A stretch of DNA of 64,000 nucleotides from Maribacter luteus (GTDB lineage Bacteria > Bacteroidota > Bacteroidia > Flavobacteriales > Flavobacteriaceae), in assembly GCF_009674825.1 (NCBI RefSeq), contig NZ_WKJH01000006.1:163982-227981 (forward strand), given 5' to 3'. A program made the position numbers and the translations under genes. Of the stretch, positions 16,637 to 25,293 are shown piece by piece. Position 1 is the stretch's first letter, and every line of letters starts with the position of its first letter. Below the pieces are notes generated by a model, which saw only the letters and a list, made by a program, of their open reading frames with translations, made no database searches and had not been told where the DNA came from.

Positions 16637-17764
16637 ATGAGTAAAAACTACAAGGATAAGGCGTTCGCAAAAAGAATAGGCCTTTTTGAACCTTTCATTA
16701 TTATTACCTTTTGGGTCGTATTGTTCGTCTCCCCCTTATTGTTCGGTCAGTTTGAGGAAGAAATCGATTGGGTTCATGTTTTAGATATCTGGAAAAACCA
16801 TTTAGTATTACTGTTGCTTTTTTTGGCACATCGTTTCGTGTTAATGCCTTTGTTGTTTTTCAAAGGAAAAAAAATCATGTATTTCAGTGTTGTTTTTCTA
16901 TTGATACTGGCAGGTACAACGATGATGTATTTAATAAATGACAAACAAGATGCACCGCGATTGCCACCACCGCCAGATCGAATTGAAAGGCAAGCAGGGG
17001 ATTTGCGGGAACCGGGTTTTAAAAGGGAACTGCCTCCTCCTTTAGAGCGCCGTGGAAGAAATAACCAAGGGCCCATACCTGCCTATGCCAATTTTCTCAT
17101 GTTATCGATTCTTTTATTGGGTTTTGATGCAGGATTGCAGTTATCTATGCGTTGGGCGAATTTGGAACAGGAGAAATTTAGATTGCAAAAAGAGAATGTA
17201 GAAAACCAATTGGCCTTTTTAAGGAATCAGATCAGTCCACATTTTTTCATGAATACCCTTAATAATATTCATGCTTTGGTAGATATAGATTCGGAAGAAG
17301 CGAAAGAGTCCATCATTAAACTTTCCAACTTAATGCGGCATTTATTGTACGATTCCGAAGAAAAGAAGACAGCCATTAGCAAGGAGGTAGGTTTTATACA
17401 GAGTTATATTGAATTAATGCGGTTAAGATTTACGGATAAGGTAGTGATCAATGTTGATATCCCTACCGTAATCCCTGACAAATCAATACCACCGTTATTG
17501 TTCACCTCATTGTTAGAGAACGCTTTTAAGCATGGTATAAGTTATGATAAGGAATCGTTTGTCCATATCGCGATGTCCTTTACCGACAGTCGATTGAATT
17601 TCACGATCGAGAACAGCGATCATTCCAAAAATGTGGAAGAACCCTCGGGTATTGGGATAGAAAATATTAAAAAACGATTGGAATTGCTTTACGATAAAGC
17701 ATATGATCTAGATATTTCCAATATCGATGGTAAACATATGGTAACCCTAAATATTCCTTTATGA
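16637..17764 (+). CDS. LytS/YehU-type sensor histidine kinase
   Basis: The 375-residue protein has four membrane helices: residues 20-38, 54-75, 81-100 and 151-170. Between helices 3 and 4 lies an external loop rich in Pro and Arg (about 106-147: RLPPPPDRIERQAGD and on). The His_kinase domain (PF06580) starts near 190; the phospho-acceptor is His202 in LRNQISPHFFMNTLNNIHAL. The ATP-binding N box is LLENAFKHGISY and the G box is GIGIENIKKRLELLY. The stop overlaps the start of the LytTR regulator gene (ATGA), so they form a pair. The loop probably senses something in the periplasm, and its composition resembles the Pro/Gly-rich parts of the neighbouring flavoprotein and Spy-like protein. Confidence 0.9.
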   Translation: MSKNYKDKAFAKRIGLFEPFIIITFWVVLFVSPLLFGQFEEEIDWVHVLDIWKNHLVLLLLFLAHRFVLMPLLFFKGKKIMYFSVVFLLILAGTTMMYLINDKQDAPRLPPPPDRIERQAGDLREPGFKRELPPPLERRGRNNQGPIPAYANFLMLSILLLGFDAGLQLSMRWANLEQEKFRLQKENVENQLAFLRNQISPHFFMNTLNNIHALVDIDSEEAKESIIKLSNLMRHLLYDSEEKKTAISKEVGFIQSYIELMRLRFTDKVVINVDIPTVIPDKSIPPLLFTSLLENAFKHGISYDKESFVHIAMSFTDSRLNFTIENSDHSKNVEEPSGIGIENIKKRLELLYDKAYDLDISNIDGKHMVTLNIPL

Positions 17765-18477
17765 TTCGTTGTATCGCTATAGATGATGAGCCCTTGGCAT
17801 TAAGACAAATAGTAAGTTATATAGAAAAGACCCCTTTTCTTGTTTTGGAGAATCAGTTTGAAAGTGCCTTGCAAGCAATTTCATACCTCGAGGAAAATGA
17901 GGTTGATTTAATGTTCGTTGATATTAATATGCCCGATTTGAGTGGAATGGATTTTGTAAAATCATTGAACAATCCGCCTAAGGTAATTTTTACAACTGCC
18001 TATAGCGAATATGCCATTGAAGGTTTTAAAGTAGATGCGATAGACTATTTATTGAAACCTATAGGTTATAGTGACTTTTTAAAGGCAGCGGTCAAGGCCA
18101 AGGACAGGATCGATCCCAAGGTAGAAGTGAATACCGAGATTCAAAGCAATGACAAGTTCCTGTTCATTAAATCGGAGTATAAAATATTACGGATCAACCT
18201 TTCAGATATAAAATATATAGAAGGTATGCGCGAATACCTCCGTATACACCTTCAATCCGAAAAACCCATAATGACCCTAATGAGTATGAAGAAGATGGAG
18301 GAATTTCTTTCTTCGGATCATTTTATGAGGGTGCATAGATCTTATATCGTTAATCTCGATAAGATTTCCACAGTGGAGCGTAATCGTATTGTTTTTGACA
18401 AGAACGTTTATATCCCGATCAGTGAACAATATAAATCAAAGTTCCAAAAATTCCTCGACGACAATTTCTTGGTCTAG
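17761..18477 (+). CDS. LytTR-family response regulator
   Basis: The 238-residue regulator has a receiver domain with acidic pocket Asp8/Asp9, phospho-acceptor Asp54 (LMFVDINMPDLSG), Thr near 79 and Lys99 in LLKP. A LytTR DNA-binding domain fills the C-terminal half (SDIKYIEGMREYLRIHLQSE to HRSYIVNLDKISTVERN). It is translationally coupled to the kinase upstream. LytTR proteins usually bind pairs of 9-bp direct repeats; I did not find a convincing pair nearby. The targets are probably the neighbouring redox and surface genes. Confidence 0.92.
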   Translation: MIRCIAIDDEPLALRQIVSYIEKTPFLVLENQFESALQAISYLEENEVDLMFVDINMPDLSGMDFVKSLNNPPKVIFTTAYSEYAIEGFKVDAIDYLLKPIGYSDFLKAAVKAKDRIDPKVEVNTEIQSNDKFLFIKSEYKILRINLSDIKYIEGMREYLRIHLQSEKPIMTLMSMKKMEEFLSSDHFMRVHRSYIVNLDKISTVERNRIVFDKNVYIPISEQYKSKFQKFLDDNFLV

Positions 18478-18635
18478 TTGTTCATTGTCCTTTTAAACGA
18501 CAAGTATAAAATTGAGCCCATTGTACCATGTGCAAAGTGGTTTTTTTGAGCACTTTGTTTATCCCCATCTCATTATTTTCATAGTCTAATCACTATGGCA
18601 TTCACGGGAAAATCATAATCCTTTCTTAAAAAAAC

Positions 18636-18649
18636 ATACTACATAGTAT
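18636..18649. promoter_or_regulatory. Palindromic operator for the TetR-family gene
   Basis: ATACTA and TAGTAT are perfect inverted arms around CA, 20 bases before the ATG of a TetR-type repressor gene. Short palindromes at this position are typical autoregulatory sites. A -7-like TACTTTTG follows at 18658-18665. Confidence 0.6.
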
Positions 18650-18668
18650 TTAATTTTTACTTTTGGGC

Positions 18669-19271
18669 ATGGATCAAAGGCAAAAGTCAGAACTTACCAA
18701 GCAATCGATCATCAACGAATCGTTCAAGCTATTTTATGAAAATGGCTTTAAGACCACGAGCGTGGATACGATAATGAAAGCGACCAACCTCACCAAAGGG
18801 GCTTTTTACCATCATTTTAAGAATAAGAAAGAATTAGGGCTTGCTGTCATCGGCTTAAAGCTTCAAAAGCGGGTTTATGAAAGCATGGTAGCACCTTTAT
18901 ATGGCCCTGAACCCCCTATAGAGATATTAAGTAGCATATTTTATAAGCGCTTAAAGGCATTTAACCTTTATGAAAAACAACACGGTTGTCCTGCCAATAA
19001 CTTCATAAATGAAATCGGAGATTATGAAACGGTGTATCAAACGGCCTTGAAAAGGATTGTGGAAGAATGGAAATCCGCTTTGGTGTATGTGTTGGATAGG
19101 GGGAAAACCGAGGGACAGATCAAGCAGGATATTTGTAGTAAATCTGTTGCCGTATATCTTATCAGTTCATTCGAAGGTGTTCGTGGGCTTCGTAAATTAT
19201 ATGACAATGATCTGATTTTGGATGAATATATTTCGGGTTTGTCCTTGTATATAGAAAATTTGAAAGTATAG
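18669..19271 (+). CDS. TetR/AcrR-family transcriptional regulator
   Basis: From the ATG at 18669 (MDQRQKSELTKQ) the product has 200 residues; a TTG two codons earlier is not needed. The N-terminal helix-turn-helix reads SVDTIMKATNLTKGAFYHHF (about residues 34-53), the TetR signature. The remaining helices form the ligand-binding part, with one cysteine in EKQHGCPANN, a segment found in the TetR_C_6/AcuR-like group that often senses reactive small molecules. A palindrome (18636-18649) lies just upstream. The regulated genes are probably itself and the SDR/hydrolase/peroxiredoxin genes that follow on the same strand. Confidence 0.9.
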   Translation: MDQRQKSELTKQSIINESFKLFYENGFKTTSVDTIMKATNLTKGAFYHHFKNKKELGLAVIGLKLQKRVYESMVAPLYGPEPPIEILSSIFYKRLKAFNLYEKQHGCPANNFINEIGDYETVYQTALKRIVEEWKSALVYVLDRGKTEGQIKQDICSKSVAVYLISSFEGVRGLRKLYDNDLILDEYISGLSLYIENLKV

Positions 19272-19405
19272 GATATCGAATTAAACATACCAATACGAAT
19301 GTTTTTAAATGTGTATAGGGATTATCCGGAAAAGTAATCGTGCTTTTAGTAGGGCAAGAAAATCATAAAGGGGTTAGTTAGTGTATCAATCAAAAAGTCA
19401 AAGGA

Positions 19406-20140
19406 ATGGAACTCAAGAATAAAGTGGTCATAGTAACAGGTTCCTCAAAGGGTATTGGAAAGCAGATAGCAATATTATTGGCGCAAAACGGGGCCAAAGT
19501 CGTCGTGAACCACTCCAATAGTGAAGAACAGGCCAATAATACAGTAGCTGCTATTTTAAAGAGCGGAGGAACGGCATTCAGTGTAAAAGCGGATGTCAGT
19601 AATAAGGAAGAGGTGACCCGTATGTTCGATGTTGCTATTGCACGCTATGGAAAGGTAGATGTGTTGATCAATAATGCCGGAACAATGATTTCCAAAGAAC
19701 TAAAGGATATTACCGAAGAGGATTTCAACAAACAGTTCAATGTAAACGTAAAAGGTGTATTCAATACGCTGCAAGAAGCCTCTGGTAAATTGGCGGATAA
19801 CGGAATTATCATAAACGTATCATCAAGCACGGTAAAGTTGATGTTTCCTGGTTATGCGATTTATTCGGCATCAAAAGCGGCAGTTGAACAGATGACCCGC
19901 ATTTTTTCCAAGGAAATAGGAAGGGGTATTTCTGTAAATGCCATCGCTCCCGGACCAACTGAAACCGAACTTTTCTTAAATGGCAAATCGCCGGAGTTCA
20001 TTGAGCGGTTAGGTGCTATGAACGCTTATAACCGATTGGCAAAACCTATGGATATTGCTAAGATCGTGATGTTCTTGGCCAGTGATGATTCAAAATGGAT
20101 TTCCGGTCAGGTTATCGGTGCCAATGGGGCAATGGTTTAA
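19406..20140 (+). CDS. SDR-family oxidoreductase (classical, FabG-like)
   Basis: The 244-residue protein is a standard short-chain dehydrogenase/reductase. It has the NAD(P)-binding motif TGSSKGIG (residues 11-18), the structural NNAG (89-92), and the catalytic set Ser140, Tyr153 and Lys157 in YSASK, with proline-rich AIAPGPTETE after it. Asn at the start of strand beta-3 (VVNHSNSEEQ) suggests NADPH rather than NADH, but this is a guess. The substrate is unknown. It begins 134 bases after the TetR gene and precedes a secreted hydrolase by 24 bases. Confidence 0.92.
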   Translation: MELKNKVVIVTGSSKGIGKQIAILLAQNGAKVVVNHSNSEEQANNTVAAILKSGGTAFSVKADVSNKEEVTRMFDVAIARYGKVDVLINNAGTMISKELKDITEEDFNKQFNVNVKGVFNTLQEASGKLADNGIIINVSSSTVKLMFPGYAIYSASKAAVEQMTRIFSKEIGRGISVNAIAPGPTETELFLNGKSPEFIERLGAMNAYNRLAKPMDIAKIVMFLASDDSKWISGQVIGANGAMV

Positions 20141-20164
20141 TATATACTTTAAGATAAAATTGCA

Positions 20165-21160
20165 ATGAGATTTAAATTAACATTTTTGTTTCTATTGATT
20201 AATGGAGTCGGTTTCTCCCAGGTCAATAATGAACAGTGGTTAGATATAATGTTGACGAACTATGAATATCCATTTGAGGTAGAATATATAGAAATTGATG
20301 CCCAAAAGCAAAAATTGAAAATGGCCTATATGGATATTAATAAAGCTAGGAATAATGGTAAGACAATTATGCTCTTACATGGTAAAAATTTTAATGGAGC
20401 CTATTGGGAAACAACTATAAATGCCCTTACGACAGTAGGCTATCGGATTATTGTCCCTGACCAAATCGGGTTTGGAAAATCTTCCAAACCAGATAGTTAC
20501 CAGTATTCCTTTCAGGCATTGGCCAAGAACACAAAAGCTATACTCGACTCTTTGGGGATTTCTAAAACTGCCGTTTTAGGGCACTCAATGGGAGGAATGC
20601 TCGCCACTAGGTTTGCGCTGATGTATCCTGAGGTCACTGAAAAACTTATTTTGGAAAATCCGATCGGACTTGAAGATTGGAAATTGGTAGTTCCTTATCA
20701 GACAATTGATCAGTGGTATGCGGCCGAGTTGAAAAAGACGGCCGAAAGTATTAAGGCCTATCAACTTAAGTACTATTATGATGGGAAATGGAAAAGCGAA
20801 TACGATCAATGGGTACAATTACTGTCCGGTTGGACCCTCAACTCCGATTATCCCTTAATTGCATGGAATGCCGCATTAACCTATGATATGATATTCAATC
20901 AACCTGTACTGTATGAGTTCAAGAATATAAAATGCCCAACACTTTTGATTATAGGTACAAGGGATAGAACGGCGCTAGGAAAGGCCTTGGTGCCCGAGAA
21001 AGTTCGGCCGACAATGGGCCTTTACAGTGAATTGGGGAAAAAAACACACCAAAAAATCCCAAACAGTGAATTGGTTGAAATAGAAAATGTTGGGCATCTT
21101 CCGCATATAGAAAGTTTTGAAGAATTTATTGATCCACTTAAAACATTTTTGAGAAAGTAA
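20165..21160 (+). CDS. Exported alpha/beta hydrolase
   Basis: The 331-residue protein has a signal peptide (MRFKLTFLFLLINGVGFSQ) and an alpha/beta-hydrolase fold: oxyanion segment LLHGKNFNGAYW (70-81), nucleophile Ser141 in LGHSMGG, acidic residue in IIGTRDRTA and final His in VENVGHLPHIE. The family covers esterases, epoxide hydrolases and haloalkane dehalogenases, and the cap region does not settle the substrate. It lies 24 bases after the SDR gene and 27 before the DUF6503 gene, so it is likely in one transcript. Confidence 0.88.
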   Translation: MRFKLTFLFLLINGVGFSQVNNEQWLDIMLTNYEYPFEVEYIEIDAQKQKLKMAYMDINKARNNGKTIMLLHGKNFNGAYWETTINALTTVGYRIIVPDQIGFGKSSKPDSYQYSFQALAKNTKAILDSLGISKTAVLGHSMGGMLATRFALMYPEVTEKLILENPIGLEDWKLVVPYQTIDQWYAAELKKTAESIKAYQLKYYYDGKWKSEYDQWVQLLSGWTLNSDYPLIAWNAALTYDMIFNQPVLYEFKNIKCPTLLIIGTRDRTALGKALVPEKVRPTMGLYSELGKKTHQKIPNSELVEIENVGHLPHIESFEEFIDPLKTFLRK

Positions 21161-21187
21161 ATCAACAAACAAATAAAAAAAAAGTCT

Positions 21188-22021
21188 ATGAAAATTAAAT
21201 TCTTTACGGCAATTATTCTCGGATGTATTATCGTATCCTGTAATGATGGCAAGAAAACAAAGGCCGTTACCTCGGTAGAAGTGAAAGAAAAAGCTAAAGC
21301 TCCCGTATACGATAATAAGGGTCAACAACTCGTTTACGATATGGTGCAAAAAGTGGGGAATTACAAAAGTCTTCGTGCTAAAAAGGATGTGGTTTATACC
21401 TATACCTACCAAACACCCGATGGTAAAACCGATGTTTCCACCGAAAAATATCTTTTCACTGGTGAATTGTCCTACGGGGCGTATAAACGACATGAAAGAA
21501 CACTTCCCAATCTTGAAGGATTGATTGAGCAAGGTTTTGATGGGAGTACGTATTGGTTAAAACACAATGGTGTTGTTTTACATGATGAAAAATATTTAAA
21601 AAGGGTCGCTTTCAACAGACCTACCAATTTTTATTGGTTCACCATGATGCAAAAATTATTGGATCCTGGGGTCAACTACGAATACTTAAAGGAAGAAACC
21701 ATTGATAGCACAGGGTATGATGTCGTAAAGATTTCCTTTACTTCAGATGATGATAAGCCCTCGGACATTTATCAACTTTATATAAATAAAAAAACAGGGT
21801 TGGTAGATCAATTTCTTTTTACAGTTGCCGATTTCGGGGTTATGGACATCCCCAATTTAATGAAGCTGCAATATGAAAAAGTGGATGGCATGGTATTGCC
21901 TACAAAGCGTTTGTATAAAAAATCCACTTGGGATGCCGATGTAAGCGATGCTCCATGGATAAAAGTCACATGGTCGGATATTAAGTTCAACAACGGATTA
22001 ACCCAAGAGGATTTTGAATAA
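21188..22021 (+). CDS. DUF6503 family lipoprotein
   Basis: The 277-residue lipoprotein has its lipobox at ILGCIIVSC (Cys18) followed by NDGKK. This tail is not acidic, so it may stay in the periplasm. The mature part is a beta-rich fold with phrases such as YKSLRAKKDVVYTYTYQTPD, SYGAYKRHERTLPNLEGLIE and VVKISFTSDDDKPSDIYQLY, which I recognise as the DUF6503 family of Flavobacteriia, related in shape to LolA/outer-membrane lipoprotein carriers. Function is unknown. It lies in the TetR-led cluster; the next gene starts 22 bases after its stop. Confidence 0.75.
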   Translation: MKIKFFTAIILGCIIVSCNDGKKTKAVTSVEVKEKAKAPVYDNKGQQLVYDMVQKVGNYKSLRAKKDVVYTYTYQTPDGKTDVSTEKYLFTGELSYGAYKRHERTLPNLEGLIEQGFDGSTYWLKHNGVVLHDEKYLKRVAFNRPTNFYWFTMMQKLLDPGVNYEYLKEETIDSTGYDVVKISFTSDDDKPSDIYQLYINKKTGLVDQFLFTVADFGVMDIPNLMKLQYEKVDGMVLPTKRLYKKSTWDADVSDAPWIKVTWSDIKFNNGLTQEDFE

Positions 22022-22043
22022 TAAAACGGAAAATAGGAAGCAT

Positions 22044-22691
22044 ATGGAAAGTCTAAAATCGAAATTGGAAGAAAAAAAGGCAGATTTTGAATTGAATGCC
22101 AACAATCATATAAAAACGGTTTTCAAAGCAGGTATAGCTTCTGTAAGGGAAAGTGGAGTGCTCGATAAAGCCAAAAAAGTGGGGGAAATCGCTCCCGATT
22201 TTGAATTGAACAATGCCTTGGGAAAACCGGTGGCATTAAGTGATTACCTGAAAAAGGGGAAAGTGGTTCTAACTTGGTATCGTGGAGGTTGGTGCCCCTA
22301 TTGCAATATGACCTTGCAGCAATTGCAACGTGAAGTGCCCGGTTTTAACGCTAACGGTGCAAGTTTAATCGCACTTACGCCCGAGTTGCCAGACAAGTCG
22401 ATGAGTACCGTTGAAAAACAGAACCTTCAATTTGAGGTTTTAAGCGATGTGGGGAATGAAATTGCCAGAGCCTACGGAATCGTTTTTAAACTCGCTGATG
22501 ATGTAGCGGAAATTTATGATGCATCATTTGGAATGCGTACCTATAATGGCGATGATTCGTACGAATTACCACTAGCGGCCACCTATATCATCAATGAAGA
22601 CGGAAAAATTATGTATGCGTTTTTGGATGCCGATCATAGAAAAAGGGCGGAACCTTCCGAATTGACCGCATTTTTAAAGGAGAACCAATAA
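22044..22691 (+). CDS. Peroxiredoxin-like (AhpC/TSA) family protein
   Basis: Starting at the ATG at 22044 (MESLKSKLEE) gives 215 residues; the longer TTG-started frame overlaps the gene before. After a helical N-terminus comes a thioredoxin-fold domain: VGEIAPDFELNNALGKPVAL, then VVLTWYRGGWCPYCNMTLQQ with the active CPYC, and later LPLAATYIINEDGKIMYAFL. This is the 'peroxiredoxin-like family' branch, in which the usual PxxxTxxC is changed to a CxxC. It is cytoplasmic. It probably reduces peroxides or disulfides; its partner reductase is not in this window. Confidence 0.85.
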   Translation: MESLKSKLEEKKADFELNANNHIKTVFKAGIASVRESGVLDKAKKVGEIAPDFELNNALGKPVALSDYLKKGKVVLTWYRGGWCPYCNMTLQQLQREVPGFNANGASLIALTPELPDKSMSTVEKQNLQFEVLSDVGNEIARAYGIVFKLADDVAEIYDASFGMRTYNGDDSYELPLAATYIINEDGKIMYAFLDADHRKRAEPSELTAFLKENQ

Positions 22692-22733
22692 GTATATATG
22701 CTTTTTTAGGTCTATTATCTTAATATTTAATTT

Positions 22734-23129
22734 ATGAATACACAAGTAGCATATCTGATTGTAAGAGTGGCCGTAGGGGTTAGTATGTTGGGGCACGGAC
22801 TGGTGCGTCTTCCCAAATTGCAGGGATTCTCTGCCTGGATGCTCAAAGCATTTGAAAATTCCATACTTCCTGATATCCTGGTGTTGCCCTTCAGTTATGC
22901 TTTGCCTATAGCGGAGTTTGTCTTGGGAATACTTCTTGTTTTGGGGTTGTTTACGCGTATTTCCTCCATAGTGGCATCCATAGTTATGATTTTGCTCATA
23001 TTCGGCTCCACGCTGATCGAGAATTGGGGGGCATTGGTGCCTCAATTCATCCATGTGGCTTTCTTTGCGTATCTCATACAACATATAGACAGGAATAGCT
23101 TTGCCTTGGATACGAAGTTGAGGGGCTAA
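22734..23129 (+). CDS. DoxX-family membrane protein
   Basis: The 131-residue protein has four membrane helices with the DoxX start pattern YLIVRVAVGVSMLGHGLVRL, then FSYALPIAEFVLGILLVLGLF and two further helices. DoxX proteins are small quinone- or redox-linked membrane proteins; in many bacteria they sit beside thiol stress genes. It follows the peroxiredoxin-like gene by 42 bases and ends the cluster, with a terminator at 23209. Confidence 0.88.
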   Translation: MNTQVAYLIVRVAVGVSMLGHGLVRLPKLQGFSAWMLKAFENSILPDILVLPFSYALPIAEFVLGILLVLGLFTRISSIVASIVMILLIFGSTLIENWGALVPQFIHVAFFAYLIQHIDRNSFALDTKLRG

Positions 23130-23208
23130 GTGTTTTTTTTATTGGGGGAGCCGTTCTTTACCCTCATTTTATTGCATATAAACATTGCATTCAACGCTTA
23201 AAAAGAAC

Positions 23209-23238
23209 AAACCCTGACGGGAAACGTCGGGGTTTTTT
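23209..23238 (+). terminator. Rho-independent terminator of the TetR/SDR cluster
   Basis: An 11-bp stem (AAACCCTGACG with CGTCGGGGTTT, one G-T pair), a 5-base loop and a T run lie 80 bases after the DoxX gene. Confidence 0.85.
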
Positions 23239-23725
23239 CGTTCTGGTGATTTGTACGAAATAGGAATCGTTCCTTTTTGATAATTAAATAAGGAACGAGC
23301 ATTCGCTTATTTCATATGTACAGGATTCCGGCAGTCTACGCTATATCAGTATCCCCATACACGGGCACAGGCCCTGTACGGAAGATGCGGTAGTGTTTTG
23401 GGATAAACAACATAAGAAGAGGATAGTGCTTTAGTAAAAAGCAGTACAAAGACTATCATTTATATACGCCATTACGCTTTTCTGTAAGGGCATTTAATTA
23501 AATTTAATTAATTTGAGGGTGTGAAAAGGGGTCCTAAAAAATGGGCCAACCATTTTCCTGACCGTACGGTTACCGGCACCCAGGAGCGTCTAAAAGTATG
23601 TGGGGGAAGCTGTAGATAAACAATGATCCGTTACAGTTGATGCCCATAGGGGCGTATACAGCGGTGTTTTACGTGTATATAAACTAGTAGGCTGCATTAA
23701 GACCAGAACTTAATAAACATATAAA
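23239..23725. other. Gene-free stretch with cassette-like repeats
   Basis: No convincing gene is seen on either strand. Two segments recur before the broken Mrr gene: GCCATTACGCTTTTCTGTA at 23468-23486 (17 of 19 with 34947-34965) and 23654-23688 (29 of 35 with 35101-35135). The composition differs from the cluster to the left, as expected at the edge of inserted DNA. Confidence 0.5.
23654..23688 (+). repeat. Repeat upstream of a nuclease-like gene, copy 1
   Basis: This 35-base segment with core GTGTTTTACGTGTATATAAA matches 35101-35135 at 29 of 35 positions without gaps. It ends 37 bases before the start of the 488-residue PD-(D/E)XK-like gene. Confidence 0.7.
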
Positions 23726-25192
23726 ATGTCGAACTTCAAACTTCTTTTCTCTGAATACTTTGATATTGAAGAAGATGTAATGAATGAATATGGGGCTCTG
23801 AATATCTGTTTGAGCTCAGACCTTCCTTTATTTATTGACCCTTTTTTATTATTTGCATCAGAGAAAGTCGAATACAAAGAATTGCATGATAATGTAGTAA
23901 ACCATCTTTTACACTTGAAAGAGTACGCTACAGAAAATGGAGGAAAAAATGTTAATGTAGATTTGTTCAGATTCCCTGAGATAAAGCAAAATTGGTTAGG
24001 TTTAGCAAAATATGGAAATAGTGGAAAGGGATTGGGAAAAAGGTTCGCTAACGGTGCAATTAAGGCGTTCAATGGGTTTTATAATAAATTTGGAGAAGAA
24101 GAAATCTCTGCTGAAACTCATATTGAAAAATTAACCCTGTTAAACTCTGGAATTGGCAAAGACTTTATTAGTGATTTTACAACAAACTTGATTTTAGAGT
24201 ATCTTCTTAAGTATACCGAAAAATTCGCACTTGAACATCTTTCAAAAGATCATATTAAAGATTTTTCAATACGATGTATCTTTGATAAAAAACTGAAAAT
24301 TTGGAAACCTCGAACTTTCAAACTTCCATATTTCTTTAGAGAATCTAACGGTGATTTTATTCTTCTTACTCCTTTAAATATTCTAACTATAGATGACTCA
24401 ATCATCAATAATGCGGACTTTGTTTCCAATTTTAGCAATGTGACCAGATCTTTGGAAAACGAATCTCTTAGATCTGCAGTAAACGATTTTTTCAGAGGGT
24501 GCCTTCCTAAAAAACCATCTCAACAAGACAAACTTGATGCATTCATAAGAACAGTAGAAGAATTTCCTGATTTGATAGACTATTATATCAAACTTAAGGA
24601 GGACAAAAGAGGTGAAATCAGTGCCGTAACTACAGCTAAAATTGAAGATATCAGAAGCAAGCTAGTAGATGCCCTCACCCCATTGTGTGAGTTGCTAAAT
24701 GAACAAAGTGATTTCTACAAAGTTCTACCTAATAGCTACGAAGAATCTCTTCAAAGAACTTTATTCCTAAAAGATGTAATTGAAAATAATGATGGTTATC
24801 GAATATTCTACGATGGTTCTCGGCCAATTGCAAAGGAAGACACGATACAAAGAATCTTTAGGTTGACATGGTATGCTTCGCCTTATGATGTCAATTCAGA
24901 GGTAAACAATGGTCGTGGACCAGCTGATTATAAGGTTTCTTTTGGAAGTGGAGACTCAACAATTGTAGAGTTTAAGTTGGCCAAATCATCATCGCTAAAA
25001 AGGAATCTCGAAAATCAAACTAATATTTATAAAGCTGCATCTAAATCATCGAATGATATTTCGGTAGTTTTATGCTATACCTCTTCTGACATAAGAAAAG
25101 TTCAAAAAGTTTTAAGGGAAATTGGAAAGGAAGGACATGAAAACATTGTAGTAATTGACGCAACACCCAAAACATCGGCCTCTAAAGTTTAA
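23726..25192 (+). CDS. Unknown protein with a C-terminal PD-(D/E)XK-nuclease-like domain
   Basis: The 488-residue protein is cytoplasmic and has no family name I can give. The first 400 residues are helical, with no visible motif. The last 100 contain NGRGPADYKVSFGSGDSTIV, followed by EFKLAKSSSLKRNLENQ. The Asp of PADYKV and the Glu-x-Lys of VEFKLAK are spaced like the metal-binding D...ExK of PD-(D/E)XK nucleases, and the helix with Gln-x-x-x-Tyr after it also fits. The gene is A+T-rich, follows a repeat shared with the Mrr gene, and is flanked by another orphan gene. A defence or DNA-processing role is an inference. Confidence 0.65.
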   Translation: MSNFKLLFSEYFDIEEDVMNEYGALNICLSSDLPLFIDPFLLFASEKVEYKELHDNVVNHLLHLKEYATENGGKNVNVDLFRFPEIKQNWLGLAKYGNSGKGLGKRFANGAIKAFNGFYNKFGEEEISAETHIEKLTLLNSGIGKDFISDFTTNLILEYLLKYTEKFALEHLSKDHIKDFSIRCIFDKKLKIWKPRTFKLPYFFRESNGDFILLTPLNILTIDDSIINNADFVSNFSNVTRSLENESLRSAVNDFFRGCLPKKPSQQDKLDAFIRTVEEFPDLIDYYIKLKEDKRGEISAVTTAKIEDIRSKLVDALTPLCELLNEQSDFYKVLPNSYEESLQRTLFLKDVIENNDGYRIFYDGSRPIAKEDTIQRIFRLTWYASPYDVNSEVNNGRGPADYKVSFGSGDSTIVEFKLAKSSSLKRNLENQTNIYKAASKSSNDISVVLCYTSSDIRKVQKVLREIGKEGHENIVVIDATPKTSASKV

Positions 25193-25293
25193 TAATAATG
25201 AAAATAAAACGTCATACAACTTTGTATAAAATGCATAAATACCTTTTGGGCTGGCAATGATATTTTATACGAAACCGCTGGCATCCATTTAAA

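Noticed and set aside
18527..18560. Hairpin CAAAGTG/CACTTTG after the LytTR gene as a terminator.
   Set aside because: The T run lies in the loop rather than after the stem, so it does not fit a terminator.
18663..18668. A TTG start two codons upstream of the TetR-family gene's ATG.
   Set aside because: The ATG at 18669 gives the normal family N-terminus, and the TTG overlaps the likely -7 box.
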